From: Zhengitettix transpicula
Taxonomy: Eukaryota; Arthropoda; Insecta; Orthoptera; Tetrigidae
NCBI GenBank assembly: GCA_037074705.1
Contig: CM073591.1
Span: 37,862,587 to 37,926,586 of the forward strand
Direction of reading: 5' to 3'
DNA: 64,000 nucleotides
Under the pieces are notes generated by a model. That model ran no database searches. It saw only the letters and a program-made list of their open reading frames with translations, and was not told the origin of the DNA. Below, one piece after another: positions 1 through 11,800 of the stretch. Within the stretch, counting starts at the first letter, position 1; every line of letters starts with the position of its first letter. A program made the translations under genes and the position numbers.

Positions 1-76
1 AATTATGATATCATTATGATTTAAATGTTTGTGTGTTTATAGGTTATTTTAAAAGGACGTATTGTAATTTAACTAT

Positions 77-1075
77 TGTAATAAACAACAGTTAATCATT
101 TAATTTTTGAAGAATTCGAGCCCCACGTTGTGGTAGCCATTTATGTAATGAACAATGAATTGGCTTTAATTAATTTAACGGAATGATTAAATATGAAGGG
201 TTAATATAAATGAAAAACTTATTAACAATTAACAAACAAAAAATATTTATTTTATTTTGTGACAATAAAAGATAATTACAAACAAAATTTGACATCTGTT
301 CTCTCAAGGCCTTTACTGGGTTTGATAATGAACACAAAAAAAATTGATTTAAAATCTTATTAACAAAACAGCTCACAATTTACCTAAAAAATATGTCGAT
401 AGAATGAAACAAATTAAAAAGTAAAGAAAGTAATTTTGATTGACAATTAAAAGAGAACGAAATCTGACTTTATCTTTTAACTTGCGTTTACAATATTATT
501 CAAAATTATATTTCTTACGGACCGTCGATCTGGTACCAGAAAAATCAATTTTACCTCGTTCGGACACTTTTACACTCTTTAATTATTTAATATCAGGCCT
601 TGGTTTTCACTGATTCTACACTTCACTTTAAAATTTGGCAAGATTGGCTGTATTCCGTTGACTGCTCAGCTCCACAATAATTTACCAATGTTCTTCTGGA
701 TTAATTTCTCCACGAAGATTTTGGAAAGTTCTATTCTGACGAAAACTGCTCTTACTTTCCAATATTTACGCTGCAATACTTCCGTGAATGTTTTCTTTGT
801 ATTAATTTACAACTTTAACTAGTTATACATTGACGATGTCTAGTCTCTGCTCAAGTTATATTATTTGTTCTGCTCCTCGTAATGTTTCTCCGCCAACTAC
901 AACTATCCTAGTGCTCTCGAGTTTGAGCATGCATACGCCATTTTTGACTTTTCGACAAAGCCACTGAGCTCGATACTCCATTGTTGCTTTGTTCGATCAG
1001 ACCGCTATAATGGATTTATCAAACAATTCAAATTTTATGTCCAAACAATTAATGGCCTAATTAACTATTGGTACA
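77..1075 (-). mobile_element. Solo LTR of a Gypsy-like retrotransposon, copy 1
   Basis: Read on the minus strand the element begins TGTACCAATAG (at 1075) and ends TTTATTACA (at 77). It is flanked by a perfect 4-bp direct repeat, CTAT on the plus strand at 73-76 and 1076-1079, which is the expected LTR-retrotransposon target duplication. It aligns along its length, in inverted orientation, with 62690-63833, and more loosely with 30095-31253. About 999 bp long, it has no gag or pol coding sequence beside it, so it is read as a solo LTR left by LTR-LTR recombination. A tRNA-Lys-complementary motif lies inside it at 120-139. Assignment to Gypsy/Ty3 rests on the TG...CA ends, 4-bp duplication and tRNA-Lys motif; no polymerase was seen. 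Confidence 0.75.
120..139 (-). promoter_or_regulatory. PBS-like motif complementary to tRNA-Lys 3' end, inside LTR copy 1
   Basis: On the minus strand this reads TGGCTACCACAACGTGGGGC. The plus strand around it contains TTCGAGCCCCACGTTG, the T-arm and acceptor region of animal tRNA-Lys. Primer-binding sites normally lie just outside the 5' LTR, yet this motif lies about 45 bp inside the end defined by the target duplication. Equivalent motifs occur at 31194-31213 and 63779-63798. Confidence 0.55.
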
Positions 1076-1079
1076 CTAT

Positions 1080-2160
1080 ATTAATCAAAATTCGTGCCAA
1101 TGTAAACGAGATTAAGAAAGTGAGTATCACAATAAATAAACATTATAAGTGCTGATTCAATGTGTTGTGATAATGATGTAGGTATTTTGTAAATGTGCTT
1201 CTGATTTCTTAGTATAACCTTCTAATAAAGGATAAATTGGCTAGAATTCTGTATTAATTTGCAATAACGCGTAGCCAATACCAAGAAAACTACCCGAAGA
1301 AAATTAAATATTCTCTTAATTGAAAATAATTGCAATAATTAAATATATAAGTAACCAGGTAACAGACAAAAAATAAGTCCTAAATATATACTACGTTTCT
1401 GCAATAAATGTTCCTTAGTCTTGCGGTTTTTTAAAGAGTCTGACGAAAGAAAGAAGGATTACAAGAAGTATGTGGTATTCATTTATTACTTATTTATTTT
1501 ACTTTGATTTGACTACTTATTTATCCAATCATTATACATTTAACACAGACGTTTTATTTGTTTTTATAAAACAATTACATACAGTCGTAAACGTATTTAC
1601 AGCTGATTTAGGTAATTATGTACCCATAATTTTTGTTCTACTTTTAATATATACCATGTTTATTTTAAGACTTACACGGACGTCTGATCATTAATTTATT
1701 TTCTTCATTCACAGCACGGCTGGACCTTCATCCACTTCACCCAGTGTCGGATACGAATATCGGGAAACAAAAATGGATTATGTGTTTGGTGTGTTGCGTT
1801 TGGATCTGAACGAACTGGTGTGAAAAGTGCGAGTAAATATTTGTAACGAATCTTCGTCAATCTCTGAGTTACCAATTAACAATTATGTTCTACTATACGC
1901 TTCACAATCCCTCAGTTATATGACTGAAAATTTGATATTATTTTATTTTACTTTTCTTCTTTACCCTCTAACTAGGTTTATACCTCCACCTGAGGATTTC
2001 AGACGGGCTAGGAACCAATTTTTGCTATATTTTCTTTACACCCAAACATTTCAAGTAAAATTTGGAGAGTTAATCCAGTCCAATGGGATTCGTTGGAGGA
2101 TTCAGCAGAATCTTTTCGGTTTGTATGACGTTAGGTTCGTATAAAAACGGATTTAAGACT
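1080..2160. other. AT-rich intergenic DNA, nothing recognised
   Basis: This stretch holds two small plus-strand open frames, 1470-1694 (74 codons, rich in F/Y/L) and 1827-2144 (105 codons). Neither contains a motif I recognise, and their residue bias is what AT-rich DNA gives by chance. No repeat family from elsewhere in the window was noticed here. Confidence 0.5.
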
Positions 2161-2928
2161 TCTATATAATAGAAAGGATGTATATTTGTATGTATTTACG
2201 TTAATTTCTATACAAATTTAAAAGCGTGGACAGATTCCAACGAAACATGGTACACATATTATTAAAAACACGAGACACGGTACTGTGGGGGTGAGAAACC
2301 CCTAGCATAAAGGTGGAAAGAATTATAATTAAAAAATGTGATAATTTTGTGTTAAATTACTACGCGTCAAGAGACTGTGACGTCACGCGAGAGAGAGACG
2401 TTACTACGCGAGAACAAAGGAAATATGTCCTTTTTTCCGTAATGAAATAAAGCAGAAATTTTTTAATTGAATAAAGAGTATAATGTTATCCAGCAATAAT
2501 CCATCGAATGATCATAAAAAACAATACGAAATATTTTATGATCCTTGTGGGAAATGTAAGGTAATTTTCGCGTCATATTAGTTACGGAAAATATGGCGAC
2601 CATTTGTTTGCATTGTGAATCTAGCTAACAATTTCATCTTTCGTAATGGCTGAAGACTGAGGGACAATTATATCCTGAACACTCTACGAGTATATTTAAG
2701 TATTCTATTCGTAAAGAAATTCGGAGGTATTTTTGTTGGGATTGATGCAATAAAATTCAATGTATTTTATAGATGTTCAATTAATGCACTATCGGTCGAA
2801 AGTATATATGGATCTAGGAACCATTAAATTTAGTTTAAATCACATCTTGACTAATGATTAATATAGAATTAAATACTTTTTCGGGTTTATATAAATAAGT
2901 ACACGGGCAACGCCGGGCACCAACCTAG
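2161..2928 (+). mobile_element. Non-autonomous Helitron-like element, copy 1
   Basis: The element starts TCTATATAATAG and ends with a GC-rich tract CGGGCAACGCCGGGCACC shortly before CTAGT. This matches the Helitron rule of a 5' TC and a 3' CTRR preceded by a short hairpin, and inserts of this type with a 'GGGCAACGCCGGG' tail are common in arthropods. It aligns over most of its length with an inverted copy at 37699-38465, including segments near 2385 (GTGACGTCACGCG) and 2590 (ATGGCGACCATTTG). No Rep/helicase coding sequence is present, so it would depend on an autonomous partner. The expected A before the 5' TC is not seen, so the 5' boundary may be off by a few bases. Confidence 0.65.
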
Positions 2929-4549
2929 TATTAATATATAGTAATAAAATTAGCCGTTAATTTAAGATGCTTAGTAAACTAGTCTCGCTTCCTTTCAGAA
3001 CATTCTTAATATTTCTATCCTTTAGAATATCTATAACGTTTTCTTTTACATTATTTTCTGATAATTTTAGTTTCCAAGTTCGCAGCACCAAACATCTTCG
3101 ATGGTTTTACCTTCGCAGGAGTTCTTAATATGTAATTCTAAACTCCGCAAATGGTCTTCCTGAATCCTAAGTCAAATACAGAAAATAATACGCTTAACGT
3201 GTTTGAAAAAGAATGAATCGAATGAATCCAATCTATTTTCGTGCTTACTTTAAGAACAAAGATAAAGGAATGTCTTATGTGGACAATTAGCACGACGACA
3301 ATATGCCGCTTCGCTTCACTGTTCCTACAAGTAATGTGGTGCGAATTTGTTGTTGACGTTAGAAAGAACTCCGAGGGACAGACGGCAGTTACAGAGACGT
3401 AGTTCGAGCCGGATGAGTGGTGAGTAACTTAACTTGTGCAAAGAGAAAATAGCATCAGGGCCGCCGCCTAGACGATGGCGGCCTTCGATAGAAACAGAGT
3501 TAATTATTTCTACGACCTCCCGCCTTGGAGAGAAATACCCCGATCTTTATGACGCGTCGCGTGTTTATCTACGGCTTTGAAGAGAGCCGCTCTATTCTGA
3601 GAGCATGCATTCAAATCTCGAGGAGGGAGGAAAATAATAGTATTATCGACGGGTTGAGCGACGGCAATAGTGTAGGGAAACGCCGAAACATATTGCAGAG
3701 AAAGTATAAAAATGTAGACTGATTCCATAGGAGAGTCCCAAAATTGAAAAAATCGTTTAAAAGACCAGTACAATAATTTAAGGAAATTAAGAACGCAAAA
3801 TATAAATACACAAATAGTAGAAAAAAACAGGTTGATACGAGAATTGGAACAGTCAATAGTTTTCTTATTCTGTAGGCAGAGGATTGAAGACGCCAATTTT
3901 TTGATTGCTGCATGAACTAACAAAGGAAGCAAGCTTCAACAACAAATATCTTTTAGTATTCCATTATTGGGGATCTGGCCGTTAGCCCAACAAACACTTG
4001 CCTGGTGCGTGGAAGTTATCCGACAACAATATCTTGTTTGACGCTTTCCCGAAAGGACAAAATTCCGATTGCTAATTATCCGAATTTACATTACCCTGAT
4101 TCACGTTTTACCGATGGGTAATTTTCCTGAAAGGTGAGGTTTTAGGAAATAAAGCATAATTTTCAATATTGTAGAACACTTAATGTTACTTATTTTATTA
4201 TTATTGTAAATTAAGTTATTCTTTAATACGTAAAACAATTTCAGCGAAACTTGGTTCACGTATCACTTAAGATTCAGAAACCAACCCCGTGGATTTAAAA
4301 TATCTCTAGCGCCAGCATGGGGGCGGATAGAGGTGGAATTTTCAAAATACAAAATATGCGAATACGGCCTATATTGGCGCAGAATAAAAAGTTTTCGGGT
4401 TCCCTCAGATTCATTTCACTCTCGATGCTTTTAGTGTCGAATTTCATCCCTTTACGGACAGGTATGTTGGGGATGAAAAGAGGTGACAACTACCGGGATT
4501 GCACTTCCAAAACACTAAATTCGACACCAAAAGTTAGGTAAAGCTGTGA
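2929..4549. other. Intergenic DNA with a GC-richer patch at 3290-3700
   Basis: The stretch is mostly AT-rich. The patch at about 3290-3700 has many CpG dinucleotides, a short inverted repeat GGCCGCC/GGCGGCC (near 3460-3483) and a strong splice-donor-like GGTGAGTAA near 3420. A minus-strand open frame of 140 codons at 3510-3932 overlaps other frames and has no recognisable domain. I found no coding gene that I can support. Confidence 0.4.
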
Positions 4550-4812
4550 CCCCTCAACAAACGCGCTCTCCACCATCAGAAGGGCGTTGGGCAAGTACCA
4601 AGAGTGCGACTACCTGATACAGGTTTTCTAGGGTTCTTCCTGCATCACTTTTAATGCCGGGTAGGATTATTAAACTGTATCCCGGGGCCCCTAGTTAACC
4701 CTTGTTTACCTTCCTCGACCCTTCCCGCATCCTCCCTTTCAAAATCCCTTCCTATGCTATTAAAGGGGAGTTGCCACCACGTGGATTACCCTCATGTAGC
4801 CTGTTACTCTAC
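4550..4812 (+). mobile_element. Poly(A)-type retroposon family A, old 5'-truncated copy
   Basis: The segment aligns with the 3' half of the family A copy at 20819-21345, sharing the landmarks GAAGGGCGT, AATGCCGGGTAGGAT, CCCGGGGCCCCTAGTTAACC, CTATGCTATTAAAGGGGAG and GATTACCCTCATGTAGCC. It is clearly more diverged than the copies at 20.8, 25.3, 26.4 and 49.1 kb, and the terminal A-run is gone, so it is an older insertion. Confidence 0.8.
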
Positions 4813-4941
4813 AAGAATTGTTAGTGATAAAAAATTGTGATAGATAAATATAATTATACTGTAGCGTATTTAATTTAATTAGCTTGAAGGTAAATTTCCA
4901 AATAATTAAATAAAATAAAAAAATTACGACTGATTGAAAAT

Positions 4942-5243
4942 TAATAAGAAAGATAGTCAATATCGACAAAGTAAGTGATAATACAAATACCGCACAACGT
5001 TTCTAGGATCCTTGTCCCTTTATTTAGCTGCTAAGAAGAGCCTAGAGCGACACAACTGCACTAGTCAGTTTTCAAAACTCTTAAGCTTTTGAGGAAGTAG
5101 CCTGATTTGTCAGCTGACTAGTGCAGTTGTGTCTCTCTGGGCTCTTCTTAGCACCTGAAGAAAGGGACAAGGATCCCAGAAACATTGAATGGTATTTATA
5201 TTATCACTTATTTTGTCTGTATTTGGCTATCTTTCTTATTATT
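4942..5243. mobile_element. Foldback element with ~127-bp arms carrying hammerhead-like cores
   Basis: The left arm (4942-5068) and the right arm (5114-5243) are imperfect reverse complements separated by about 45 bases; ATAAGAAAGATAG at the left pairs with CTATCTTTCTTAT at the right, and the inner ends are CTAGTCAG/CTGACTAG. The right arm contains CTGAAGA (5155-5161), a GGGAC/ATCCC-type stem and GAAAC (5179-5183); the left arm has a degraded inverted counterpart. Related sequence occurs at 58766-59180 and 61500-61610. Inverted partial copies of this kind are known for Penelope-like elements, but no Penelope coding region is present here. Confidence 0.7.
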
Positions 5244-5559
5244 AAAAACATAAATAAAACATTTTGCGTAGCCAAAAACAACAATGCTCGTTCCCTATTC
5301 TTCGAGGAATAAAATATAAACACCGGTTGCTATTATAATTAAAAATAGACTCGTTACAACACAGAAGCAGAAGGACGAAAATACCAAATTTAAAATGGAC
5401 AATTTTAATTATTAATGCTGGTAGATTTATTGCGATTTTTTCAAAATTTTATTTCATGTGTCGTTTTGCAAATGGCTTTCCCTGACCTTTTTTCCTCAGT
5501 ATTCTTAATTTATGTTCTTAAATAGTAAATGCTATTGTATGAATTTATATGGTGGATTC

Positions 5560-6500
5560 CTGCCTCCCGAAATGTTGACAGCGAAGATGCGGGAGAGATG
5601 AACAAGTCCCTAACAGGCGAGCGTGTTCGCATACGCGGGTGTGTGTTAGTTCGTAATGTTTTGTCGTAAGAAGTGTGGGTAATGAAGGAAGGGAGGACTA
5701 GATAAGGAGGCAGGTTTTCGATGGCCCGTGGGCGGCCTGGTCTGTCTTTATCAGGAAAGGAGAGGCGGAGGGAGCACTTTTCTAATACGCTTCGCTTCCA
5801 CTCAATACGGTGGCGGTTTTAACTGATGTCTGCTCTCTGAAAGGAGAAGAGGAGGCGGCAAAATGGTTCCTCTGAAAGCGACAGAAAATTAAAGCTCCGA
5901 TGGATAAAAACAAGAAAAATTAAAGCTCAGAGGGAGGGAAAAAAAACCCCGAGCCTCACTCTCACTCGTTCGCTCGCTCACACACACACACACACACACA
6001 AAATCGGGGGAAAAAGTATTTTCAAATGAAAGGAGCGCCGATTGATGTTGCTTTCTGGTATTGAATGTGATCCTTAGGCATTTCTTGCATTCACGTGGTT
6101 TGTCGCTGTAATTAAAGGCACCTTCCTCTCCCCTCCTTGCCTTTAGTCGCGTATTGTATTTTTCAAGCGCAGTTTCTAGAGAAAGAGAGAAAACTGCGAG
6201 AGGAGTGGGGAAAGTTTTCTGTCCCCTTCTCTCTGTCTAACATACACACTTCCCATTATATCTGTGCTGTGTATTAGGATGTTTTGCCGGGGAATTTATT
6301 AGCTCTACAGATACAAACTCGTCAACCGCTAATTATATAACTACCCCCATCCACTCTTACGCCGCTTTTCCTCCTTATGTCTTACATTTACAGTCGGCGC
6401 TACTTTTCTGACATTACTTGAGCCTCAGCAACCCCGTTCGCCATGGGGTGGGGGTGGGGAGGTTTTTAACATCTTTGCCTCGTTGCTGGTTAAGTGTAGA
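5560..6500. other. GC/CpG-richer low-complexity block with CA microsatellite
   Basis: The composition changes sharply from the surrounding AT-rich DNA. The block holds purine-rich and pyrimidine-rich runs, GAGA-type tracts near 6178-6205, a (CA)11 tract at 5979-6000 and a G-rich run near 6443-6460 (GGGGTGGGGGTGGGG). No open frame with recognisable protein features crosses it. It may be a regulatory element or non-coding exon; nothing in the sequence proves either. Confidence 0.35.
5979..6000. repeat. (CA)11 microsatellite
   Basis: A perfect CA dinucleotide tract of 22 bases follows a CTCGCTCGCT-like stretch. Confidence 0.95.
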
Positions 6501-9450
6501 TATTATCTCTGGGTTGCACGTGTAACTCTAGCCAGAGAGAAAAATAAATCAATAGGAGGAAAATTACAAGAACAGAAATGGTAGACTGTTTGACGAACAG
6601 AGATAATCGTTGAAAATTTTGGATGGAATACATAGTGTTTCTTGAGAGGAATCTTGAAGAAAGTAATTATTAATAAAGAGTTCAGTATTTCTCGATGAAT
6701 GAATAAAATCTTCTCGAGCTTATGACCGAACAAAAAATTGTATGCGCGTCGTTTCGATTACGTTCACTGTCAAAATAATTCTTATCTTGTACATACAGAA
6801 ACCTGTAAGGACATGAATTGGTGGAAAAATATCGTTTGTATACCAAGGAAAACAAATATTAGCGAAGATTGTAGGGGAGATAGAAAACTCAAGAAAAAGA
6901 CCCTAATATTGGCAATAGTTGGGCCGAACCAAATGGATGTGTTATCCTGCAAGAAACTAAAACTTTGTATTCGTTTTTACTTTTAAAAAGTATTGACGAT
7001 ATAAAAAAATTGACTGATATATTATTATCATTGTATCCACAGCCCATTGAGGGCCTCGGCCCACTAGGACAAGTAAAATTGACTTAACTTCGGAAAATTA
7101 AATAATAAATTCAAAATAATATGGGGTCACATAATCGACGAAAATAAATATTCTGTTTCAATAGATAGACCAATAATTGAAAGACAAAATAATCACATAA
7201 ATGACGTAGATAAATATATTATTTCAATAGTAAATCTTAACAATTATAAATATCTGACTTCACATTTAAATTAAATAATAAAAATAGCAGTTTTTAAATA
7301 TAATAATAATGTAACGTTCAGTTGTGTCCAAATAATTTGATTAAAAAACAATTTCGATTGGTGCAATGTAAAGATTTTGGATGAAGAATTTAAATATTAT
7401 CTCAGATTAATTAGTAAAATGTTACACGTTAAATTTAATGTTTCGACCATTGATGGTAACAATGTCACTAATAATTTAAATTGATTATTGAATATCTGTT
7501 TTATTATATCCATTGTTTTCTTAAACTTCTATAATACTCGTAAGGGCTGTGCCAATAATAGTAATTTCGGCAGAAACCTGCGGGCAAACCGCTCGTTAGA
7601 GTTTTGTCAACTTAAATTTTTTTATAATCAATTATCTGAGAAAATTATGCCTAATGACGTTTCGTAGGAATCTTTTTAAATTTATTTGTTTAGATAAATG
7701 AATGTACCTGAAGAGGTCCCAAACACGGACGAATCGTCGTGATTAATATTTAATATGTTTTACATTGAATATTAATTATTTATGACTAAAATAATGCTAT
7801 TTTTATAATTTAATAGAAGATTCTATCAGTAGTAAGTAAATAATTTATTTTATTATACCGACCAACAATTGAAAGACATTCGAAGGGGATGCTAGACCAA
7901 GTAATTTGCAAGCTGAACCAAATGTAAAATAATCATATCATTAAAATGTCCTAGTAGTTAGATATATGAAATGTTAACTTAAAAACAACATATTAGTACA
8001 AACTCTGAAATTTACATGTAACTTTTACATCTTTATAAATTGTACAAAAAGAAGTGGAGAATGAACGAGTAAAATTTTTGAACAAACTGCCAGCCAAAAT
8101 TAAGGAATTAACAGATAATCGAGTTAAGTTCAACTGTGAACTTCCCAAATTTCGGATTATATACTCCTTGTCTGTAGATAAATTTATGGACAGTTAAAAT
8201 GTAACATTTTTTGTCCGTAGCATGGACGACTAGTTGATTTCAGCTCTAATCAAACGATTAGTATTAAAGTATACTTTACTGAAATGAGTTATTCATTTCA
8301 ATTTACTACTAATAAATTTACTATTTTTTTCTGTTTATTGGTAACGAAAAAATTGAATTGATTAGAATTTTGCATGCTGATAAACCTTCAATTTCTCAAA
8401 TTAAACTTACGGGGGATCCAATTAGTCTATTCAAAATACTTTATCTCTACCACAATTATAGACAAACTGGTTGTTTTCGATACCACGGATGCGAAATTAA
8501 CCAACAAATTAGTCATCAGTAAGGATAAACTGAAACAGTGTTTATTCATAGTAACTAGAAAAATAAAATACCAATTTAATTACGCAAAAAAATACTTCAA
8601 TTTTTCACTGATAATTGTACGTAACTACGTTTACTGTTTTTTAAAACGAAATTCAGTACTCCGTTTTACATTCTGAAAATTAATCGTAATTCAATGACAC
8701 AAATTGAAGAATAAAGGTATGACTTAAAAATACTATACTACATAAGACTCTAAGGAATTTCATAGAAAATAATCTCAAATATATTTCAAGGTAGATGGAA
8801 AACTTGACAGACTACCGCCATAACATCCCTAAACTTAAAGTACAGGACAGTTACGATGCATTTAATACGATATGGTAGGATCTAAATATATATGAGGAGA
8901 TTTATTTAAAAGGATGAGGCATTATATGTTTGAGGTATTCTATATTTGCCTACTTGTATTCACTGTTTGCAACGTTTTCCGTTCCCTTTTATCAGTTGTT
9001 CCTTTTATTTGCAAGAACCTTCTGGAGCTTACAGCGAAGATTTTTGATTATTTATAGGCTATAAAGTTTATATCGTTACTACTTAATTATGGATTATAAA
9101 TATACAATTATTAATAAAACACTCTAATTTCCAGGATTAATTTATGCGGTTTGGCCTCAAATGAGTTTGTGTCTTTATTTTGTATGGAAATATTAGTTAC
9201 CTCATTCGCGAGTGGAGAAGTCCGAGACTGACGTCCGTGATCGAATTTTTAAAGGAAGTACTTAACGTGACTTTGAAGGCAAATTTTGAAGGGTGTCGGT
9301 ATTCTACGAGTCCGAAAATTTGTAAGTATATTCCACTCGAAAATTTAAATTTTCAGGAGAAGGCGTCCAATATGTTGTAACGTATTTTAATTTGGTGCGT
9401 TGTAATGAAAAGATAATTTAAAAAAGCATTTAATTTAATTGATTAATAAA
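6501..9450. other. AT-rich intergenic DNA
   Basis: This 3-kb stretch is strongly AT-rich with scattered AATTTAAAT-type sequence. Open frames at 6738-6986 and 8374-8676 (82 and 100 codons, plus strand) show no known domain. A degraded hammerhead-like module is present at 7707-7741. The tract AGCCCATTGAGGGCCTCGGC near 7043 is a GC-rich outlier that may be a fragment of a LINE or SINE 3' end, unproven. Confidence 0.45.
7707..7741 (+). repeat. Hammerhead-core-like dispersed module (degenerate)
   Basis: The order CTGAAGA, GGTCC...GGAC stem, GAATCGTCGTG matches the module at 31789-31823, but GAAA is changed to GAAT. It is read as a decayed copy of the same repeat. Confidence 0.45.
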
Positions 9451-9479
9451 TTTTAAAATCAGTTAACAGAGTTACTAAA

Positions 9480-10060
9480 ATTTGGATTGTTATGTTGACA
9501 CTTGATTATTTTTCTCGCGTCGGCCAGGAGTATCAATGGCGGCAAGGAACTGGTGACTCAGGGATGCTTCTCGGAATTTCAGGCGGCGTGTGCAAGGTTC
9601 CTTCGGATTTCCTTCCTGCTCAGCGACACGTAGTCTCGAAGTCCCGTTCATTGACTGTGTATCTTCTCGGGTCTGTTGCTGCATTTGGCTATGTTCTTTC
9701 TCTCTCTAGGGTCGTTACTTAACTCGTGCATGCTTCTTCCTAGATTGCGATGATTGACTTCCTCTAAACTATTCTTTCAGAGATGTAATCTTATCTGTTC
9801 CTTTCGAGCTCGCGTCTCCTCGAAAATTGACAAGTTCGTTCCCCACTACAGTGATAGAAACCAAATCACCTGACTTTTCTCCGACAATCAATTAAAAATT
9901 CACGAATCCCAGTACTGAGCTGTGGAGGGAGGTGTCCTTCGGAATATTTCAGATTTATGTCCGCTGGGTGAAATTTTGCCAAGAGATCTTAATCCCTCCG
10001 ACTTGTATTTTGACATGTACGCATCCTGTCTTCCCGGCCCGGCGGCGCCAAAATGTTAGG
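9480..10060. other. Moderately GC-rich block, function unknown
   Basis: Several CpG dinucleotides and overlapping short open frames on both strands (9492-9722 plus, 9490-9684 minus) occur here, ending with a GGCCCGGCGGCGCC tract near 10035. No protein motif or known repeat was recognised. Confidence 0.3.
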
Positions 10061-10799
10061 ATCAGGAATTCCACTTGCTGCTGGCTTGTGTTTAGATTCC
10101 AATAAATTATTTAATAATTGGGCATCGCGCTTCTTCTTTACAATGTTAATTCATTCTCTCTCTATTATGAGACAGGATTCTGAGTACACCTCGCTACCCA
10201 AACTCGTGGGAATACTTAAATTTTATTCTGAATGAAATATACTATACTCTGGTGTTAACTCATCAACACAATCCTTTTCAGTACCTGTTTTTCCCAGAGG
10301 ACGTATATCGCGGTTCCTCGTGTCTATAAGGCAGTGATTTCATGTCGATTTAACTACGTTAAATTACTTGAATTTTTTAGTACAAATACTTCCGAATTTT
10401 TTTCCATTTAATGATTATATTTCCAGCAATCAAGAAAGGTAAAATAGACATGTTTAGCTAATTTCTGTTCTGTCCTCAATTAAGGTCCAAGCTACTTCAG
10501 GTAAATGGACGTCAATATTAGATTTTCTTTACAATGCCAGCTCTTAATTTTGTTTTATTTAGTAAAGAAATAATTATTTTTTCTGGTTTCTGCCAAATTT
10601 ATGAGAGCAAGATTTCTGTCTACTATTTGATATAAATGATAAACCATGGTACTTTGTGCGCACCTAAATTAATTAATGGAGAAATGAAAAATTCTTTTTG
10701 CCGTTAATTTAAAGTCGGTGCTTTTCAATTTCAGTTTCGTTAGCGGTGATTGGAATTTTTTTTATTAAGTGACATGAATAAACTGATCTCGCTAAAAGG

Positions 10800-11800
10800 G
10801 CATTTCCCACCCCTAATTCCCTGTCTCTTTCCTTTATGGTACACTGTCTTCTATCACCCTCTCTCTCTGTCTCCTTACAGTGGCTGGCACGTATTTCCAC
10901 TATTAGCCACAAACGCGTGAAATATCGCCAGCTGATTGGTTTAGGCGCTGGTAATTGCTGTGCACTAAATGAGGGCCATTCTCGCCTTTACCGTGCCGCC
11001 TACAAAGGAAACAATGCCCTCCCCACACAACATCCTCCACTATCCTGCAGAAAGAACCTCCACCCTCCCTCCCACGCCCTCTTCGCTACTTTGCACGCCA
11101 AAGGAATGCTGCAATTAAAAACCAGCGGCGGTACTACACACCTCAAAAAAGACTGAGCCAAAATCAATTTCGCCAAAGGCTATACGTAATATCTGAAGGG
11201 GAAGAAATTAATAAGGTTCGTTTTGATGATTTTGAGAACACCCCCTCTCCCTCCCCACTACCACCTGGAAGAAAAAAAGGGGTCTCCGTTTCCATTCGCC
11301 ATCCTTTCGCTTTTGTACGACATTTAAGCGGTTTTCATTTCTGTAAAAAAGAGAGAGAGAGGGAGAAAGGAGGAGGAAGGGGTTGTACTGACTGAAGCGA
11401 TATAGAAATTTGGAAGTGTGTAATGATGTTCTATGCTTTCCAGGGGGATAAGTTTTAAGGATGCGTGCGGAGGATTGCGAGAGAGAGAAAAAACGCACGC
11501 ACACAGAGACTTTAGGAAAGTGCCAGGTCGAAGAAAGAAGCTCAAAAGTGAATAACGTCAAATATAAAAAAAATCCTCACACACACAAACACGACTTGCC
11601 AACCTTTTCCAATGGAGGAAGAAGAAGGGACAGAGAGAGGGAGAGATTTTTTTGTTTTCATAAATGTCAGAAAGGAGAGTTTTAAGTACGTATTCTATCG
11701 GATTGAATTTTTTTTAATTCCGCACAATGTTCGTCCTGGGCTGTGGAGGAGGTGAGGAGGGGAACGCGAGGTTAAAATTAAAATAGCGGAGAAAAGATCA
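10800..11800. other. GC-richer block with GA/CT tracts
   Basis: The block contains CT-rich and GA-rich tracts (for example near 10857, 11348 and 11630) and a plus-strand open frame of 106 codons at 10836-11156 without a recognisable domain. CTCTCTGTCTCCTTACAG ends at 10880 and looks like a vertebrate/insect 3' splice site, so a non-coding exon here is possible. GA-rich tracts could also bind GAGA-type factors. Both are inferences. Confidence 0.35.

Noticed and set aside
1470..2144. Two hydrophobic small frames as possible genes
   Set aside because: F/L/Y-rich composition is expected from AT-rich DNA and no homology could be recognised.
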